64,000 nucleotides of DNA. Origin: Priestia megaterium (GTDB lineage Bacteria > Bacillota > Bacilli > Bacillales > Bacillaceae_H). A program made the position numbers and the translations under genes. Positions 47,138-57,950 of this stretch are shown piece by piece (position 1 is the stretch's first letter; every line of letters starts with the position of its first letter). The stretch covers positions 3,324,001-3,388,000 of the forward strand of contig NZ_CP085442.1 of assembly GCF_023824195.1 (NCBI RefSeq). Reading direction: 5' to 3'. The notes under the pieces were generated by a model that was not told the DNA's origin, did no database searches, and saw nothing but the letters and a program-made list of their open reading frames with translations.

Positions 47138-47185
47138 ATGAAACGTATCGTACATCATAGAAAGTGTAAGCTGATTGCTCTATGA
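47138..47185 (+). CDS. 15-codon leader ORF translationally coupled to the MFS gene
   Basis: ATG preceded by AAGAAGGA encodes MKRIVHHRKCKLIAL, and its TGA overlaps the MFS start (ATGA). The MFS gene has no clear ribosome site of its own, so its translation should depend on ribosomes ending this peptide. The peptide is basic, like leaders of drug-inducible genes. Not a known family. Confidence 0.65.
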   Translation: MKRIVHHRKCKLIAL

Positions 47186-48399
47186 GTTACATAAAAAAAG
47201 GAACGCCCGTTTTTCGCAAAACGAGCTTTGCATTTTTTGCAGCCGGGTTTAATACATTTGCAATTTTATACTGCGCACAGCCTTTAATGCTGGCGTTCAC
47301 AAAAGAATTTCATATTTCTCCGACAACTTCTAGCCTATCACTTTCCGTTACAACCATAGCTTTGGCTATTAGTATGCTTATTTTCGGTTCGTTATCGGAA
47401 GTATGGGGAAGAAAGCCTGTCATGGTCTATTCCATGCTTGCTGCTTCTGTGTTATGCCTGTTGACTGCATGTAGTCCTACTTTTCACGTTCTATTGTTTT
47501 TTCGAACAGCGGTGGGAATTACGCTAGCCGGTCTGCCTTCAGTGGCAATGGCTTATTTAGGAGAAGAAATTGAAGCTAAAAGCCTCGGTTCGGCAATGGG
47601 TCTCTACATAAGCGGTAATGCAATTGGCGCCGTTGGAGGGAGAGTGATTTCAGGCACGCTTAGTGATTATTTCGGCTGGCACGGTGCGTTAGTCGGCATT
47701 GGCATTATAAGCGTCGCAGCGACCGTTATCTTCTGGATTAGCCTGCCTCCTTCCCAGCACTTTCAATCTCGTAAATTAGAGGTTGGAAAGCTAGGGAAAT
47801 CGTTACTTGATCATCTTAAAGATCCAGGATTAGTTTGTTTATACGGCTTAGGCTTTTTGCTGTTAGGCAGCAACGTCGCATTATTTAACTATATTGGGTA
47901 TGTACTGACCGCTCCACCTTATTCCTTAAGTCAAACGATTGTCAGCTGGGTCTTTTTAATTCTCATTATCGGAATGTTTAGTTCGATGTGGACCGGCAGA
48001 CTGGTAGACCGCTACGGAAAACGAAAAATACTTATGATGAACCTTGTGATTACGCTAGTTGGTGTGATTTTAACGTTAGATCCTGCTTTACTTGCTAAAA
48101 TAGCCGGTTTGGGCTTGTTTACGTTTGGATTTTTCGGCAGCCATTCGATTGCCAGCAGCTGGGTAGGTCAGCGCGCTTTCAAAAATAAGGCTCAGGCTTC
48201 TTCACTTTATTTGTTTCTATATTACACGGGTTCAAGTGTAGGCGGAACGCTCGGGGGAGTCTTTTGGTCAATGTTCGGCTGGAAAGGCCTTATTTGTATG
48301 ATTATTGTTTTTTTACTGATTGCTTTTATCCTTTCTGGTTTTCTTTTGAAGAGCTCAGTAAAGGCAAGACGCGTGACAAATGTTAAGGAAAGTTATTAG
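47182..48399 (+). CDS. MFS transporter, YnfM/drug-efflux type
   Basis: A 405-residue carrier with twelve helices. Helix 1 begins FAFFAAGFNTFAILYCAQPL, the loop 2-3 motif is GSLSEVWGRKPVM, the later loop is GRLVDRYGKRKILM. Its profile fits the YnfM/CynX-like or DHA1 efflux branch; substrate unknown. Start overlaps a short leader ORF. Divergent LysR regulator upstream. Confidence 0.85.
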   Translation: MSYIKKGTPVFRKTSFAFFAAGFNTFAILYCAQPLMLAFTKEFHISPTTSSLSLSVTTIALAISMLIFGSLSEVWGRKPVMVYSMLAASVLCLLTACSPTFHVLLFFRTAVGITLAGLPSVAMAYLGEEIEAKSLGSAMGLYISGNAIGAVGGRVISGTLSDYFGWHGALVGIGIISVAATVIFWISLPPSQHFQSRKLEVGKLGKSLLDHLKDPGLVCLYGLGFLLLGSNVALFNYIGYVLTAPPYSLSQTIVSWVFLILIIGMFSSMWTGRLVDRYGKRKILMMNLVITLVGVILTLDPALLAKIAGLGLFTFGFFGSHSIASSWVGQRAFKNKAQASSLYLFLYYTGSSVGGTLGGVFWSMFGWKGLICMIIVFLLIAFILSGFLLKSSVKARRVTNVKESY

Positions 48400-48420
48400 C
48401 TCTCATAGTAAATACACATC

Positions 48421-48461
48421 AAAAAAGACCCTTCTATCATCATAAAAGAAAGGTCTTTTTT
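48421..48461 (+). terminator. Terminator after the MFS gene
   Basis: AAAAAAGACC...GGTCTTTTTT with TTCT / AGAA inner pairs; T run follows. Confidence 0.85.
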
Positions 48462-48512
48462 GAGAATGTAAAACACATTTTTTCTTGTATGTACCCCTTA
48501 AAGCAAGCTTTT

Positions 48513-48902
48513 TTAGACTTTAACCCGTTCTACTAACTGCAGCAATTCACCGTTAGGCCCGTGAAATAAAATCATACGTCCGCCTTCGAGCGTTGGCTGA
48601 GGCTCAGATGATAAAAATTCAATTCCTTTGTTCTTATAATGTTGAATTGCCTTATTTATATCCTCTACCGTAAACGCAAGGTGGTTAACAATTCCACTTT
48701 TGTTATACTCGCCAATTGGATCAATGTCGCGAATGAGCTCAATTTCGATACCCGGCTGTTCTTCAAGATACAAAAAAGCCATCTCTCTTTTTTTGGTAGA
48801 GCCTTGAAGGCGAACTTTAAAGCCAAACATATCACAGTAGTAGTGAATTGTTTCATCCATATTTCCAACAATAATCGCTGTATGTTCCATTTTTTTAATC
48901 AT
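48513..48902 (-). CDS. VOC-family (glyoxalase-like) protein
   Basis: A 129-residue protein with two beta-alpha-beta-beta-beta units: MEHTAIIVGNMDETIHYYCD and VNHLAFTVEDINKAIQHYKN. Metal ligands expected at His7, Glu54, His74 and Glu119 positions are present as HTA, IEIE, NHLAF and GELLQ. Could be glyoxalase I, an epimerase or a fosfomycin-type resistance protein; size and sequence do not decide. Single gene. Confidence 0.8.
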   Translation of the reverse strand: MIKKMEHTAIIVGNMDETIHYYCDMFGFKVRLQGSTKKREMAFLYLEEQPGIEIELIRDIDPIGEYNKSGIVNHLAFTVEDINKAIQHYKNKGIEFLSSEPQPTLEGGRMILFHGPNGELLQLVERVKV

Positions 48903-49061
48903 CGATATTCTCCCTTTCCCCCATAATTAGTAAGTACAAGTAAACTATACAGCAATTTAGGCAATATGTATTTACAAATACCTTAAGTCTCCATACTACG
49001 GTAAGGGAAATTCAAGCACTTTATCAATGAGTCTGCGCTATGATTTGAAAAAATAACAAAT

Positions 49062-49086
49062 AAAAAAACAAACCTCATTGGTTTGT
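49062..49086 (-). terminator. Terminator of rnpB
   Basis: ACAAACC / GGTTTGT stem with five-base loop; seven T on the minus strand, some 25 bases after the RNA body. Confidence 0.88.
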
Positions 49087-49111
49087 TATGGGTACATCTT
49101 ATATAGTCAGT

Positions 49112-49524
49112 CTCTGTTTCAACAACGTTCGATAAGCCATGTTTTGTACCTTTGTACTGCAAACGATTTTACTCTCGTACTCAGGTGGTAATCATCTATC
49201 TACGATTACGCATGTAACCGTCCGTCTCTCCGTTGGATTCCTTCAAGACGGTTCCCCTACCATTGTTTGGGTTTCTCGCTCGTGGGGTTTACCGCGTTCC
49301 ACCTTTGCTGTTTCCAGCAAAGCTTCGTCACTGTGGCACTTTCAGGGATACTCAACCATATCCGAAGACGTAGGCGTTTTTTCCCGCCGTCAGCTAAGCT
49401 ATAAGCGAAGCTGCCCTAGCTTATTTTTTCACTAGGCACGAACACTACGGGCATCTCAGCACCGTGCGAGCATGGACTTTCCTCTACATCAAATTATGCA
49501 GCGATTACCTGAACGTTGTTTCAG
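49112..49524 (-). ncRNA. rnpB: RNase P RNA, class B
   Basis: Catalytic RNA of RNase P, which trims the 5' ends of tRNA precursors. Read leftward it has GAGGAAAGTCCATGCTCGC near the 5' end, GATGCCCGTAGTGTTCGTGCC, then AGTGCCACAGTGACG, GTGGAACGCGGTAAACCCC, GAGCGAGAAACCC and the 3' segment with TACAAAACATGGCTTA. The ends pair as AACAACGTTC / GAACGTTGTT (P1). Order, size (about 410 bases) and the B-type P5.1/P15.1 layout match the Bacillus RNA as I know it. Exact ends are estimated. Confidence 0.97.
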
Positions 49525-49763
49525 ATCGTGTATTAGTAGTATACGCATTTTAGCTTGCCGAATCAAATGTAACTTTTGGTATGGGTTCCATTTCAATTTT
49601 TGCAGCGAGTTAAATAAAATAACTTGTTTCTGTACACTCTTTTTAGTAGATGAAGCATCAGAAAGCCCAAGAAATATTCTCTTCATCCATTTCTACGGGG
49701 ATATTTTGTTTCTTTGTAGAATATTCTATACGCTACATAAAAAGATGACAGAGGTGATGAAAA
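49525..49763. other. Region upstream of rnpB and the PHP gene
   Basis: 240 bases with no credible gene. It should hold the rnpB promoter (leftward) and the promoter and leader of the PHP-domain gene (rightward). No clear hairpin or palindrome noted. Confidence 0.4.
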
Positions 49764-50582
49764 ATGAACGCTGATTTAAAATTTGATTTTCATACCCATC
49801 ACGACCGATGCGGACATGCTCGCGGAACCATTCGAGATTATATAGAGGCGTCTATTGATAAAGGCCTTGATATCATTGGGATTTCGGATCATTCTCCTTA
49901 TTTTGCGAGCGAAGAAGACCAGCCGTATCCTCATATTGCTATGGGAAAAAGCGCATTCTCCGGATATGTAGCTGAGATTTTGAAACTAAAAGAAGAATAT
50001 AAAGAAAAAATTGAAGTGCTGTTAGGCGTGGAGTCCGATTTCTTTCCCGAGCATGCAAAAATATACCAAAGCCACTATGAAAAATATCCGTTTGACTACA
50101 TAATCGGCTCTGTCCATCAAGTTGAGGAAATCAGCATCTTCCACAAAAAACGGTGGGAAGGACTTTCTCAGCAAGAAAAGCAGCGCACGAAAGAAACGTA
50201 TTATCGATTGATCGAAGAATCCGCCCAGAGCAGAATGTTTCAGATTCTTGGCCATATTGATGCCATGAAAGGATTCTATCCTTCTTTTTCTTCTATCGAG
50301 ACAGCTGTAATCGATCAGACGCTAAAAGTGATTTCAGCACATGATATTGCCATAGAAGTGAATACATCAGGCAAAACCAAAGACTGCGGAGGCTGGTATC
50401 CTGCAGATGATATTTTGGAAAGAGCCCTGCACTACGGGGTACACATTACATTTGGCTCCGATGCTCATGACCCGGAACGCATTGGCGACGACTTTGAACT
50501 AGTAAAAAAGCGTCTTAAAGAAATCGGCTTTACAGATTGGGTCTTTTTTAGACAGAAAAAAATGCAGGTAGCACCTTTGTAA
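49764..50582 (+). CDS. PHP-domain phosphatase (histidinol-phosphatase HisJ family)
   Basis: A 272-residue PHP protein. Metal-binding motifs are DFHTHHDRCGHA near residue 9, ISDHSPYF, LGVESDFFPEH, GSVHQVEE, LGHIDAMKG and the C-terminal FGSDAHDPERIG. Family enzymes hydrolyse L-histidinol phosphate; no his genes are adjacent, so another phosphate ester is possible. ATG follows GAGGTGATG. Confidence 0.85.
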   Translation: MNADLKFDFHTHHDRCGHARGTIRDYIEASIDKGLDIIGISDHSPYFASEEDQPYPHIAMGKSAFSGYVAEILKLKEEYKEKIEVLLGVESDFFPEHAKIYQSHYEKYPFDYIIGSVHQVEEISIFHKKRWEGLSQQEKQRTKETYYRLIEESAQSRMFQILGHIDAMKGFYPSFSSIETAVIDQTLKVISAHDIAIEVNTSGKTKDCGGWYPADDILERALHYGVHITFGSDAHDPERIGDDFELVKKRLKEIGFTDWVFFRQKKMQVAPL

Positions 50583-50620
50583 AACGGTGAACTTAAATAG
50601 ACTGTACACCAATACAAATA

Positions 50621-50673
50621 TGCCTGAAGACACGCAGATGAAGGAACATCTCGTGTTTTCAGGCATGTGTTTT

Positions 50674-50676
<3 letters not shown>
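50621..50676 (+). terminator. Terminator between convergent PHP and GH1 genes
   Basis: TGCCTGAAGACACG...CGTGTTTTCAGGCA with inner AGATG / CATCT and a downstream T run. Confidence 0.85.
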
Positions 50677-52185
<1,509 letters not shown>

Positions 52186-52209
52186 TCATATTTTTATTAA
52201 AAATAGCAT

Positions 52210-54150
52210 TTATTTTACTACAGAAAGTAGCTGTTCCCCTTCAAAAATTGGACCTATTTCATTGACAGACAGCACATCTAAATACTCTGCGGTGTTTGTG
52301 ACAATAACCATCGTAACAGTTTCAAATCCAGCTTCTGCAATCGCATGTCGGTCAAATTCAACTAGCGGCTGCCCTGCATTTACATGATCTTTTTCTTTCA
52401 CCAGTGCCTTAAAATGCTCTCCTTTTAAAGAAACGGTATCAATTCCAATATGAATTAAAATTTCCGCTCCGTCCTCTCCTTTAATGCCGATTGCGTGTTG
52501 AGAATCAGGTAACACCATAATCGTTCCAGCGATAGGCGAGACTACGCGGTTTTCACTAGGTTTAATCGCAATTCCTTTACCCATAATTTCTTGAGCAAAT
52601 GTTGGATCTGACACTTGATGCAGCGGCACAAGTTCTCCGTGCAACGGAGAGAAGACGCTTTTTGTTTTACCACTTTTTTTCTCCTCTACTGCTAGAGAAA
52701 CATTTTGCAGTAGCGCTTCTTCTTTGACAGGATGTTCTTCAAGTTTTATTGTATTTTTTTCTGGTTCTTCTGAAGCAATATCTTTAAACCCAAGAGTAAG
52801 TACCAAGACAGCTGGTAAAATAACGGCCGCTGCCAGTAGCGCTACTGCGACAATCAAATTACCTGCTGCCCCGCTTGGGTCTGCAAACGTAGGAATAGCA
52901 AATATTCCGACTAATCCTCCTAATGTAAAAGCTTTAAACCCATACCACCCGGCAAAGCCACCGAGCAGTGCGCTAGAGGCAATAGCGTAATAAAAAGGCT
53001 TTTTCAACTTCATGTTTACCCCGTACATGGCAGGCTCTGTAATTCCGATAACAGCTGAAATGGCTGATGAAAACGCAACTTGTTTTAAATCTTTATTTTT
53101 TGTCTTCAACGCTACTCCAAAAGCTGCTCCTCCTTGAGCAAGGTTGCTGATATACATCATCGGCATCAAAACATTGTCAAACCCATACACTTTTAGATTT
53201 TGAATCGCAATAGGAGCTATTGCATAGTGCATACCGGTCATGATAATAAGAGGCATAAGACCTGCTAGTAAAAGACCTGCCAGCGGACCTGCTGTTTCAA
53301 ACATCCATGAGAACATACTTGCTAATCCGTCTCCCATATACGTTCCAAGCGGACCGATTAACCATAACGTAATAGGTGCGGCGATTAGAAGTGCAAGCAG
53401 TGGTGAAAACATGACCGTAACGGTAGCCGGCATCCATGAACGAACAAATTTGTATATATATTTTAATAGAAGTACACCTAAAATAATCGGTATTACACTA
53501 GACGTATAGTTAACCACTGGAATGGATATAAAATCGATTCCAAATAACGTGAATTCTTTTATTTTCGTAATGCCTCTCGCTGCATCTACAAAGGTCGGAT
53601 ACAGCATGGCAGCTGCTAAAGCAAGCGCTAAGTATTCATTTGTTTTAAACTTGCGAGCTGCTGAAACAGCTAAGAAAAATGGCAGAAAGTAAAAGACTCC
53701 GTCCCCAATTGCATTCAGCACTGCGTACGTATCACTTTCTATGCTCAGCCATCCTAGCGTAGCAAATAAAGCGACAAAAGCTTTTAGCATACCCGCACCA
53801 ATAAGGGCTGGTAAGATAGGAGTAAAAATTCCTGAAATACTATCCATTAGAAGTGAAACAACGCCTTGTTTTTGGCTACTTTTATCCTCGGTAGCTCTTC
53901 CACTGCCCAGCAATGGTTCAACTTCTTCAAAAACTTCAGCAACTCTGTTTCCAATAATGACTTGAAACTGATCACCGGAAAATTGAGCGCCCATCACTCC
54001 TTTTATTTGCTTAATTTCCTCCACCTGCACCTTATTCTTGTCGTGAAGATTAAAGCGAAGTCTTGTCACGCAGTGCCAAGCCTGGTTAACATTTTGTGCT
54101 CCACCGATTTTATCTACTACTTGTTTAGCTGTTTCTTTATATGAAGTCAT
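52210..54150 (-). CDS. bglP: PTS beta-glucoside transporter EIIBCA (second copy)
   Basis: A 646-residue permease for beta-glucosides. EIIB with Cys27 in AWHCVTRLRF, EIIC (about 100-460; GITEPAMYGVN), EIIA (about 505-640; LIHIGIDTVSLKG). Preceded by a RAT/terminator element, so its expression needs the antiterminator LicT encoded upstream. Followed 33 bases later by the glycosidase. Confidence 0.9.
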   Translation of the reverse strand: MTSYKETAKQVVDKIGGAQNVNQAWHCVTRLRFNLHDKNKVQVEEIKQIKGVMGAQFSGDQFQVIIGNRVAEVFEEVEPLLGSGRATEDKSSQKQGVVSLLMDSISGIFTPILPALIGAGMLKAFVALFATLGWLSIESDTYAVLNAIGDGVFYFLPFFLAVSAARKFKTNEYLALALAAAMLYPTFVDAARGITKIKEFTLFGIDFISIPVVNYTSSVIPIILGVLLLKYIYKFVRSWMPATVTVMFSPLLALLIAAPITLWLIGPLGTYMGDGLASMFSWMFETAGPLAGLLLAGLMPLIIMTGMHYAIAPIAIQNLKVYGFDNVLMPMMYISNLAQGGAAFGVALKTKNKDLKQVAFSSAISAVIGITEPAMYGVNMKLKKPFYYAIASSALLGGFAGWYGFKAFTLGGLVGIFAIPTFADPSGAAGNLIVAVALLAAAVILPAVLVLTLGFKDIASEEPEKNTIKLEEHPVKEEALLQNVSLAVEEKKSGKTKSVFSPLHGELVPLHQVSDPTFAQEIMGKGIAIKPSENRVVSPIAGTIMVLPDSQHAIGIKGEDGAEILIHIGIDTVSLKGEHFKALVKEKDHVNAGQPLVEFDRHAIAEAGFETVTMVIVTNTAEYLDVLSVNEIGPIFEGEQLLSVVK

Positions 54151-54173
54151 TTATATCCCTCCTTTTTTCAATA

Positions 54174-54254
54174 AAAAAACCCAAACAGATCACCGCATGT
54201 TTGTAACATGCAAATGTCTGCTTGGGTAATGCCTGATCGAGTCAGTAACAATCC
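54174..54254 (-). promoter_or_regulatory. RAT antiterminator site overlapping a terminator before bglP
   Basis: Read leftward, GGATTGTTACTG (from 54254) and ATCAGGCATTACCC form a typical RAT hairpin. Its last bases overlap the 5' arm of a terminator (CCCAAGCAGA...TCTGTTTGGG plus seven T, 54226-54174). LicT binding to RAT blocks the terminator. Confidence 0.92.
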
Positions 54255-54269
54255 TCCAATGAAGAACGA

Positions 54270-55121
54270 TTATTCAGTTTCTACTAAATTCGTCACTCGC
54301 CAAATGTGTAGCGTTAAGTAAAGCTTTTCATCTGAAGTTAAAGACCAACCATGCTGTTTATGAAGTAAATTAGCCACTTTTTCAACAGCTTTATATGCTT
54401 TTTCATACTTTGTTTTTACGACATCCAGCAGCGTAGCATCAACTTCTGGAGAAACATGTGGGTTCTGATCCAGCTGACGTAAAACAAAAAATCGTAGATG
54501 CGTGACAAAGCGAGAATAATTCATGGATTCTTCGTCAAGTTTGAGCTGAAAATGATATTGAACAACATCGATAATTCGATTAATCACTTCAGTCATCTTC
54601 ATCGTTTCTTCCACTTTTGCTTGTACATTCTGTGCGTTTACAAAATGATAGGTGAGAAACGTTTCTTCACTTTTAGGAAGCAGCACATCAAGCCGGTCAT
54701 ACACTAGTCGAATAGCGTTAACCGAAGCATTATACTCTTTCGGATAAAGCTTCTTGACTTCCCAGCGGCTTGGCTGCGCGTATTCAAGGCCATTATGGCT
54801 TCGTTCAATCGCAAAATTTAAGTGATCCGCAAGAGTCAAGTGAATATTGGTGCGAAAAGGCTCACCTATTTCCCTTTCTGCTTGCTTGATTAACTCTACA
54901 GAAACCTCGAGAATTTCTGGTTTGATGCTCTCTAGAATTTGAGCCAGCGGTCTACGAATATTGGACGACTCCGCCACAAACTTTCGTCGAATGACAGCCT
55001 TATCAACTGGATCACCTTTTTTCTTTTGGAAACCGACGCCTGTTCCCATGATGACCCATTCTACATTAGAGGAGTCTTTGACCAATGCTACGTTATTATT
55101 AAATACTTTAACAAATTTCAT
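54270..55121 (-). CDS. licT: Transcriptional antiterminator LicT (BglG/SacY family)
   Basis: A 283-residue antiterminator. RNA-binding CAT domain (1-55; MKFVKVFNNNVALVKD), PRD1 with His100 (LADHLNFA) and His159 (TYHFVNAQ), PRD2 with His208 (VTHLRFF) and His272 (LTLHIWRV). The PTS phosphorylates these His to tie activity to glucoside supply and glucose status. I chose ATG 55121, with GGGGGAAG upstream. Its own leader also has a RAT, so it controls itself. Confidence 0.95.
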   Translation of the reverse strand: MKFVKVFNNNVALVKDSSNVEWVIMGTGVGFQKKKGDPVDKAVIRRKFVAESSNIRRPLAQILESIKPEILEVSVELIKQAEREIGEPFRTNIHLTLADHLNFAIERSHNGLEYAQPSRWEVKKLYPKEYNASVNAIRLVYDRLDVLLPKSEETFLTYHFVNAQNVQAKVEETMKMTEVINRIIDVVQYHFQLKLDEESMNYSRFVTHLRFFVLRQLDQNPHVSPEVDATLLDVVKTKYEKAYKAVEKVANLLHKQHGWSLTSDEKLYLTLHIWRVTNLVETE

Positions 55122-55162
55122 AGATGCTTCCCCCACATCAGAACAAACGTAAAAATCCCATC

Positions 55163-55229
55163 TTAAAAACACATGAACACATCACGTATTTTTAACACAG
55201 GTAATGCCTGATCGAATCAGTAACAATCC
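55163..55229 (-). promoter_or_regulatory. RAT site and terminator in the licT leader
   Basis: GGATTGTTACTG (from 55229) to ATCAGGCATTACC forms a RAT almost identical to the one before bglP. It is followed by a 14-pair hairpin TTAAAAATACGTGA / TCATGTGTTTTTAA with internal T run (55195-55163). Confidence 0.88.
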
Positions 55230-55249
55230 AGGTTTAAGTTATTACTGAA

Positions 55250-55278
55250 ATTATATTCTACTATGAAAGCGATGTCAA
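55250..55278 (-). promoter_or_regulatory. licT promoter with cre site
   Basis: TTGACA (55278-55273), 17-base spacer, TATAAT (55255-55250). TGAAAGCGATGTCA (55264-55277) matches the CcpA consensus TGWAANCGNTNWCA at every position and covers the -35 box, so glucose repression is likely. Confidence 0.9.
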
Positions 55279-55450
55279 TACATAAAATACTGAATTTTTA
55301 ATAATCTACTATTCTCATAAAGAAGCTGCTTATAAACGAGTTATCCCTCTACTATCTCCGGCACTGCTCATTTCCCACATAAAACATCCACATTTTATTT
55401 CAACTGTGCTACATTTAACTAAAAATGCTTTCTTAATGAGGGATACAATT

Positions 55451-57031
55451 GTGAATTTAGATTTAACAGCTTATATAACGCTTATCTGCACGTCCGGTGT
55501 TCTTAATCTATACTTATGTTTTTACGTATTCATTAAGCGTCACCACTACGCTAACATTGCGCATTTATTTATTCTTCATACGGGCTTCACCACCGTTTAT
55601 TGTATTGGTGCGGCATTTAGCTTACTATCTGTTAACCTCGAGGAAATGAAATTTTGGACCGTTATTCAATACGTGGGCATGCCTTTTTCACCTCCTGCAG
55701 GACTGCTGTTTGTTATGCAGTATGTCGGCATAAAGGTGAGGAAAAAACATATTTTTGCACTTTTTATCATTCCGTTTATTAGTTTGATCATGGTCGCAAC
55801 AAATGACTGGCATCACCTTCATTACCGAGTGTTTGAAGTTGACCCAGTTTTAGGTGCTCCTTACATTTATCAAGAAATTGGGACCTGGTACATGATTCAT
55901 GGAATGTTCATCTTTTCGTCTATGTTTGTTGCTTTTTTACTCGCCGTTTACCGCTGGAAAGAAACAGCCAAAGCTTACCGCCTGCAGTTAATTGCATTAA
56001 TGGTCGGGCAATTAGTCCCTATCGTCACAGCTTTTGTCTATTTAATGGGCTTTACGCCGCAGGGAATTGATCCAGTTCCGATGGTTTTATGGGTTTCTTC
56101 TTCTTTATATTTATGGTCCATTAACTCATCGCGTATGTTTACAGTCATGCCCGTTGCTAAAGATGCGATATTTAACAGCATCAATGACGGTGTTATCGTG
56201 CTTGATGAAGCTTACAGATTAATTGAATTTAACTTAGCGTCGAAGAACATGTTTCCGCAGCTAAAAAAAGCAATGTTTGGAAAACGTTTTGCTGATATTT
56301 GGTTCACGCTATCGGGCAGTTCATTTCCTTTTACATTAGAAAATAAAAAAAGCAGTCAAGAGCTGCAGCTTTTTTCTGCGGATCAATCTCAGTATACGTA
56401 TCAAGTTCGCACCTCTCCTTTGCAGTATGCTAACAACAGTCACGGCTTGCTGCTTATTTTTACGGATATCACGGAGCTAAAAAGACTTCAGCTAAAGCTT
56501 GAAAATCAGGCTTATTACGATGAGCTGACGCAAATTTATAATCGCAGGGCATTTTTTCAGTACAGCAAGCAAGCATTCGATGAAGCAAAACAGTCCGCAT
56601 CTTCTTTTACGCTTCTTTTACTTGATATTGATTATTTTAAAAAAGTGAACGATACGTATGGTCATTATACCGGCGATCAGGTGCTTGTACATGCCGTAAA
56701 ATCCTGCCAGTCCGTATTACCGCAAGGAGCCCTTTTTGCTCGGTACGGCGGTGAAGAATTTGTACTCGCGCTAAAGGGCTATACTTTATCCGAAGGCGAA
56801 ACGCTTGCTGAACAAATTCGCCGTCACATCGAGACTCAGCCCTTGCTGATTAATGAAGAAGCGATCTCTGTTACGCTAAGTCTTGGAGTAGCACAAGCGG
56901 AAAAACAAGAAAATGAAACGTTAGATGAGCTGTTGAATAAAGCAGATATCGCCCTGTACGCTGCCAAACAACATGGACGCAACCAAGTACGTGTATATAA
57001 AGAGATAAAAGAAATCCTAAAAAGAACCTAA
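55451..57031 (+). CDS. Membrane diguanylate cyclase with 7TM sensor and PAS domain
   Basis: A 526-residue protein. The N-terminal 7TM histidine-kinase-type sensor spans about 1-220, a PAS-like domain about 240-350 (NSINDGVIVLDEAYRLIEF), and a GGDEF domain about 360-520, with DELTQIYNRRAFF, LLLDIDYFKKVNDTYGH and an intact active site RYGGEEFV. It should make cyclic di-GMP in response to a membrane or extracellular signal. The GTG at 55451 follows GAGGGATAC; an upstream ATG is less well supported. Single gene. Confidence 0.88.
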   Translation: MNLDLTAYITLICTSGVLNLYLCFYVFIKRHHYANIAHLFILHTGFTTVYCIGAAFSLLSVNLEEMKFWTVIQYVGMPFSPPAGLLFVMQYVGIKVRKKHIFALFIIPFISLIMVATNDWHHLHYRVFEVDPVLGAPYIYQEIGTWYMIHGMFIFSSMFVAFLLAVYRWKETAKAYRLQLIALMVGQLVPIVTAFVYLMGFTPQGIDPVPMVLWVSSSLYLWSINSSRMFTVMPVAKDAIFNSINDGVIVLDEAYRLIEFNLASKNMFPQLKKAMFGKRFADIWFTLSGSSFPFTLENKKSSQELQLFSADQSQYTYQVRTSPLQYANNSHGLLLIFTDITELKRLQLKLENQAYYDELTQIYNRRAFFQYSKQAFDEAKQSASSFTLLLLDIDYFKKVNDTYGHYTGDQVLVHAVKSCQSVLPQGALFARYGGEEFVLALKGYTLSEGETLAEQIRRHIETQPLLINEEAISVTLSLGVAQAEKQENETLDELLNKADIALYAAKQHGRNQVRVYKEIKEILKRT

Positions 57032-57053
57032 ACAGCACTGTTTCGGTTCTTTT
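57020..57053 (+). terminator. Terminator after the diguanylate cyclase
   Basis: AAAAGAACC-TA-AACA...TGTT-TC-GGTTCTTTTT stem; it includes the stop codon. Confidence 0.85.
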
Positions 57054-57175
57054 TGCTTTTGACTACTATTCTTTCATTTATCAAGTGAAAGTGTTAAAAG
57101 ACTTGATTTTATCTATGTATTTGCAACTAGAGTATCCTATAAACTATACGTAGATCAAAAAAAGGAGAGATACAG

Positions 57176-57937
57176 ATGAAGATTACACATATTCGTAATG
57201 CTACTCTAATTGTTGAATACGGGGGAAAAACGTTTTTAATTGATCCCATGTTAGCGGAAAAAGGCACTTACCCTCCTTTCCCAAATTCAATCAGACAAGA
57301 TCAAAACAACCCTTTAGTGAACTTACCGATATCCGTTGAAGAGATTATTGATGGTGTAGATGCAGTTATTGTCACTCACCTCCATTTAGACCATTTTGAC
57401 GATGCGGCTAAACAGGCTTTGCCAAAGGACATCAAAATGTTCGTTCAAAATGAAGAAGATGCCGCAGTAGTGAAAGATGCTGGTTTTAAAAATGTAGAAG
57501 TACTTACACAAAACACCGTTTTTGAAGACATTCAATTAATCAAAACAAAAGGAGAGCACGGAAGAGGAGAAATTTTAAAGCGTACCGGTTTAGTATGCGG
57601 CGTTGTTCTTAAACACAAGAGCGAAAAAACGCTTTATGTAGCTGGTGATACGGTATGGTATTCCGCTGTTGGAGAAGAAATCAACACACATAAACCAGAG
57701 GTCATTGTCGTAAACGGCGGAGATAATCAATTTTTAGAAGGCGGTTCTCTTGTGATGGGGAAAGAAGATATTTACGAAGTATACAAAGCCGCTCCTCATG
57801 CTACGATTATTTCTGTCCATATGGAAGCTGTAAATCACTGGATGTTATCACGAGAAGAATTAAAAAGCTTTATCAAAGAAAAAGAAATGGCGTCCCGCGT
57901 CTTTGTTCCAAATGATGGCAAGGTTTATGCTTTTTAA
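57176..57937 (+). CDS. MBL-fold metal-dependent hydrolase
   Basis: A 253-residue metallo-beta-lactamase-fold protein. ITHIRNATLIVEYGGKTFLIDP at the start, metal motif THLHLDHFD near residue 68, AGDTVWY and SVHMEAVNHW near the C-terminus fit the UPF0173/UlaG-like group that hydrolyses phosphodiesters or lactones. Substrate unknown. AAAAGGAGAG precedes the ATG. Repeat copy 3 begins just after its stop. Confidence 0.8.
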   Translation: MKITHIRNATLIVEYGGKTFLIDPMLAEKGTYPPFPNSIRQDQNNPLVNLPISVEEIIDGVDAVIVTHLHLDHFDDAAKQALPKDIKMFVQNEEDAAVVKDAGFKNVEVLTQNTVFEDIQLIKTKGEHGRGEILKRTGLVCGVVLKHKSEKTLYVAGDTVWYSAVGEEINTHKPEVIVVNGGDNQFLEGGSLVMGKEDIYEVYKAAPHATIISVHMEAVNHWMLSREELKSFIKEKEMASRVFVPNDGKVYAF

Positions 57938-57950
57938 GAGAGAAGATGAG

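Noticed and set aside
49139..49440. A 98-residue plus-strand protein and other frames near 49.1-49.7 kb
   Set aside because: They lie across RNase P RNA or its upstream region and have no ribosome sites; the RNA explains the conserved sequence.
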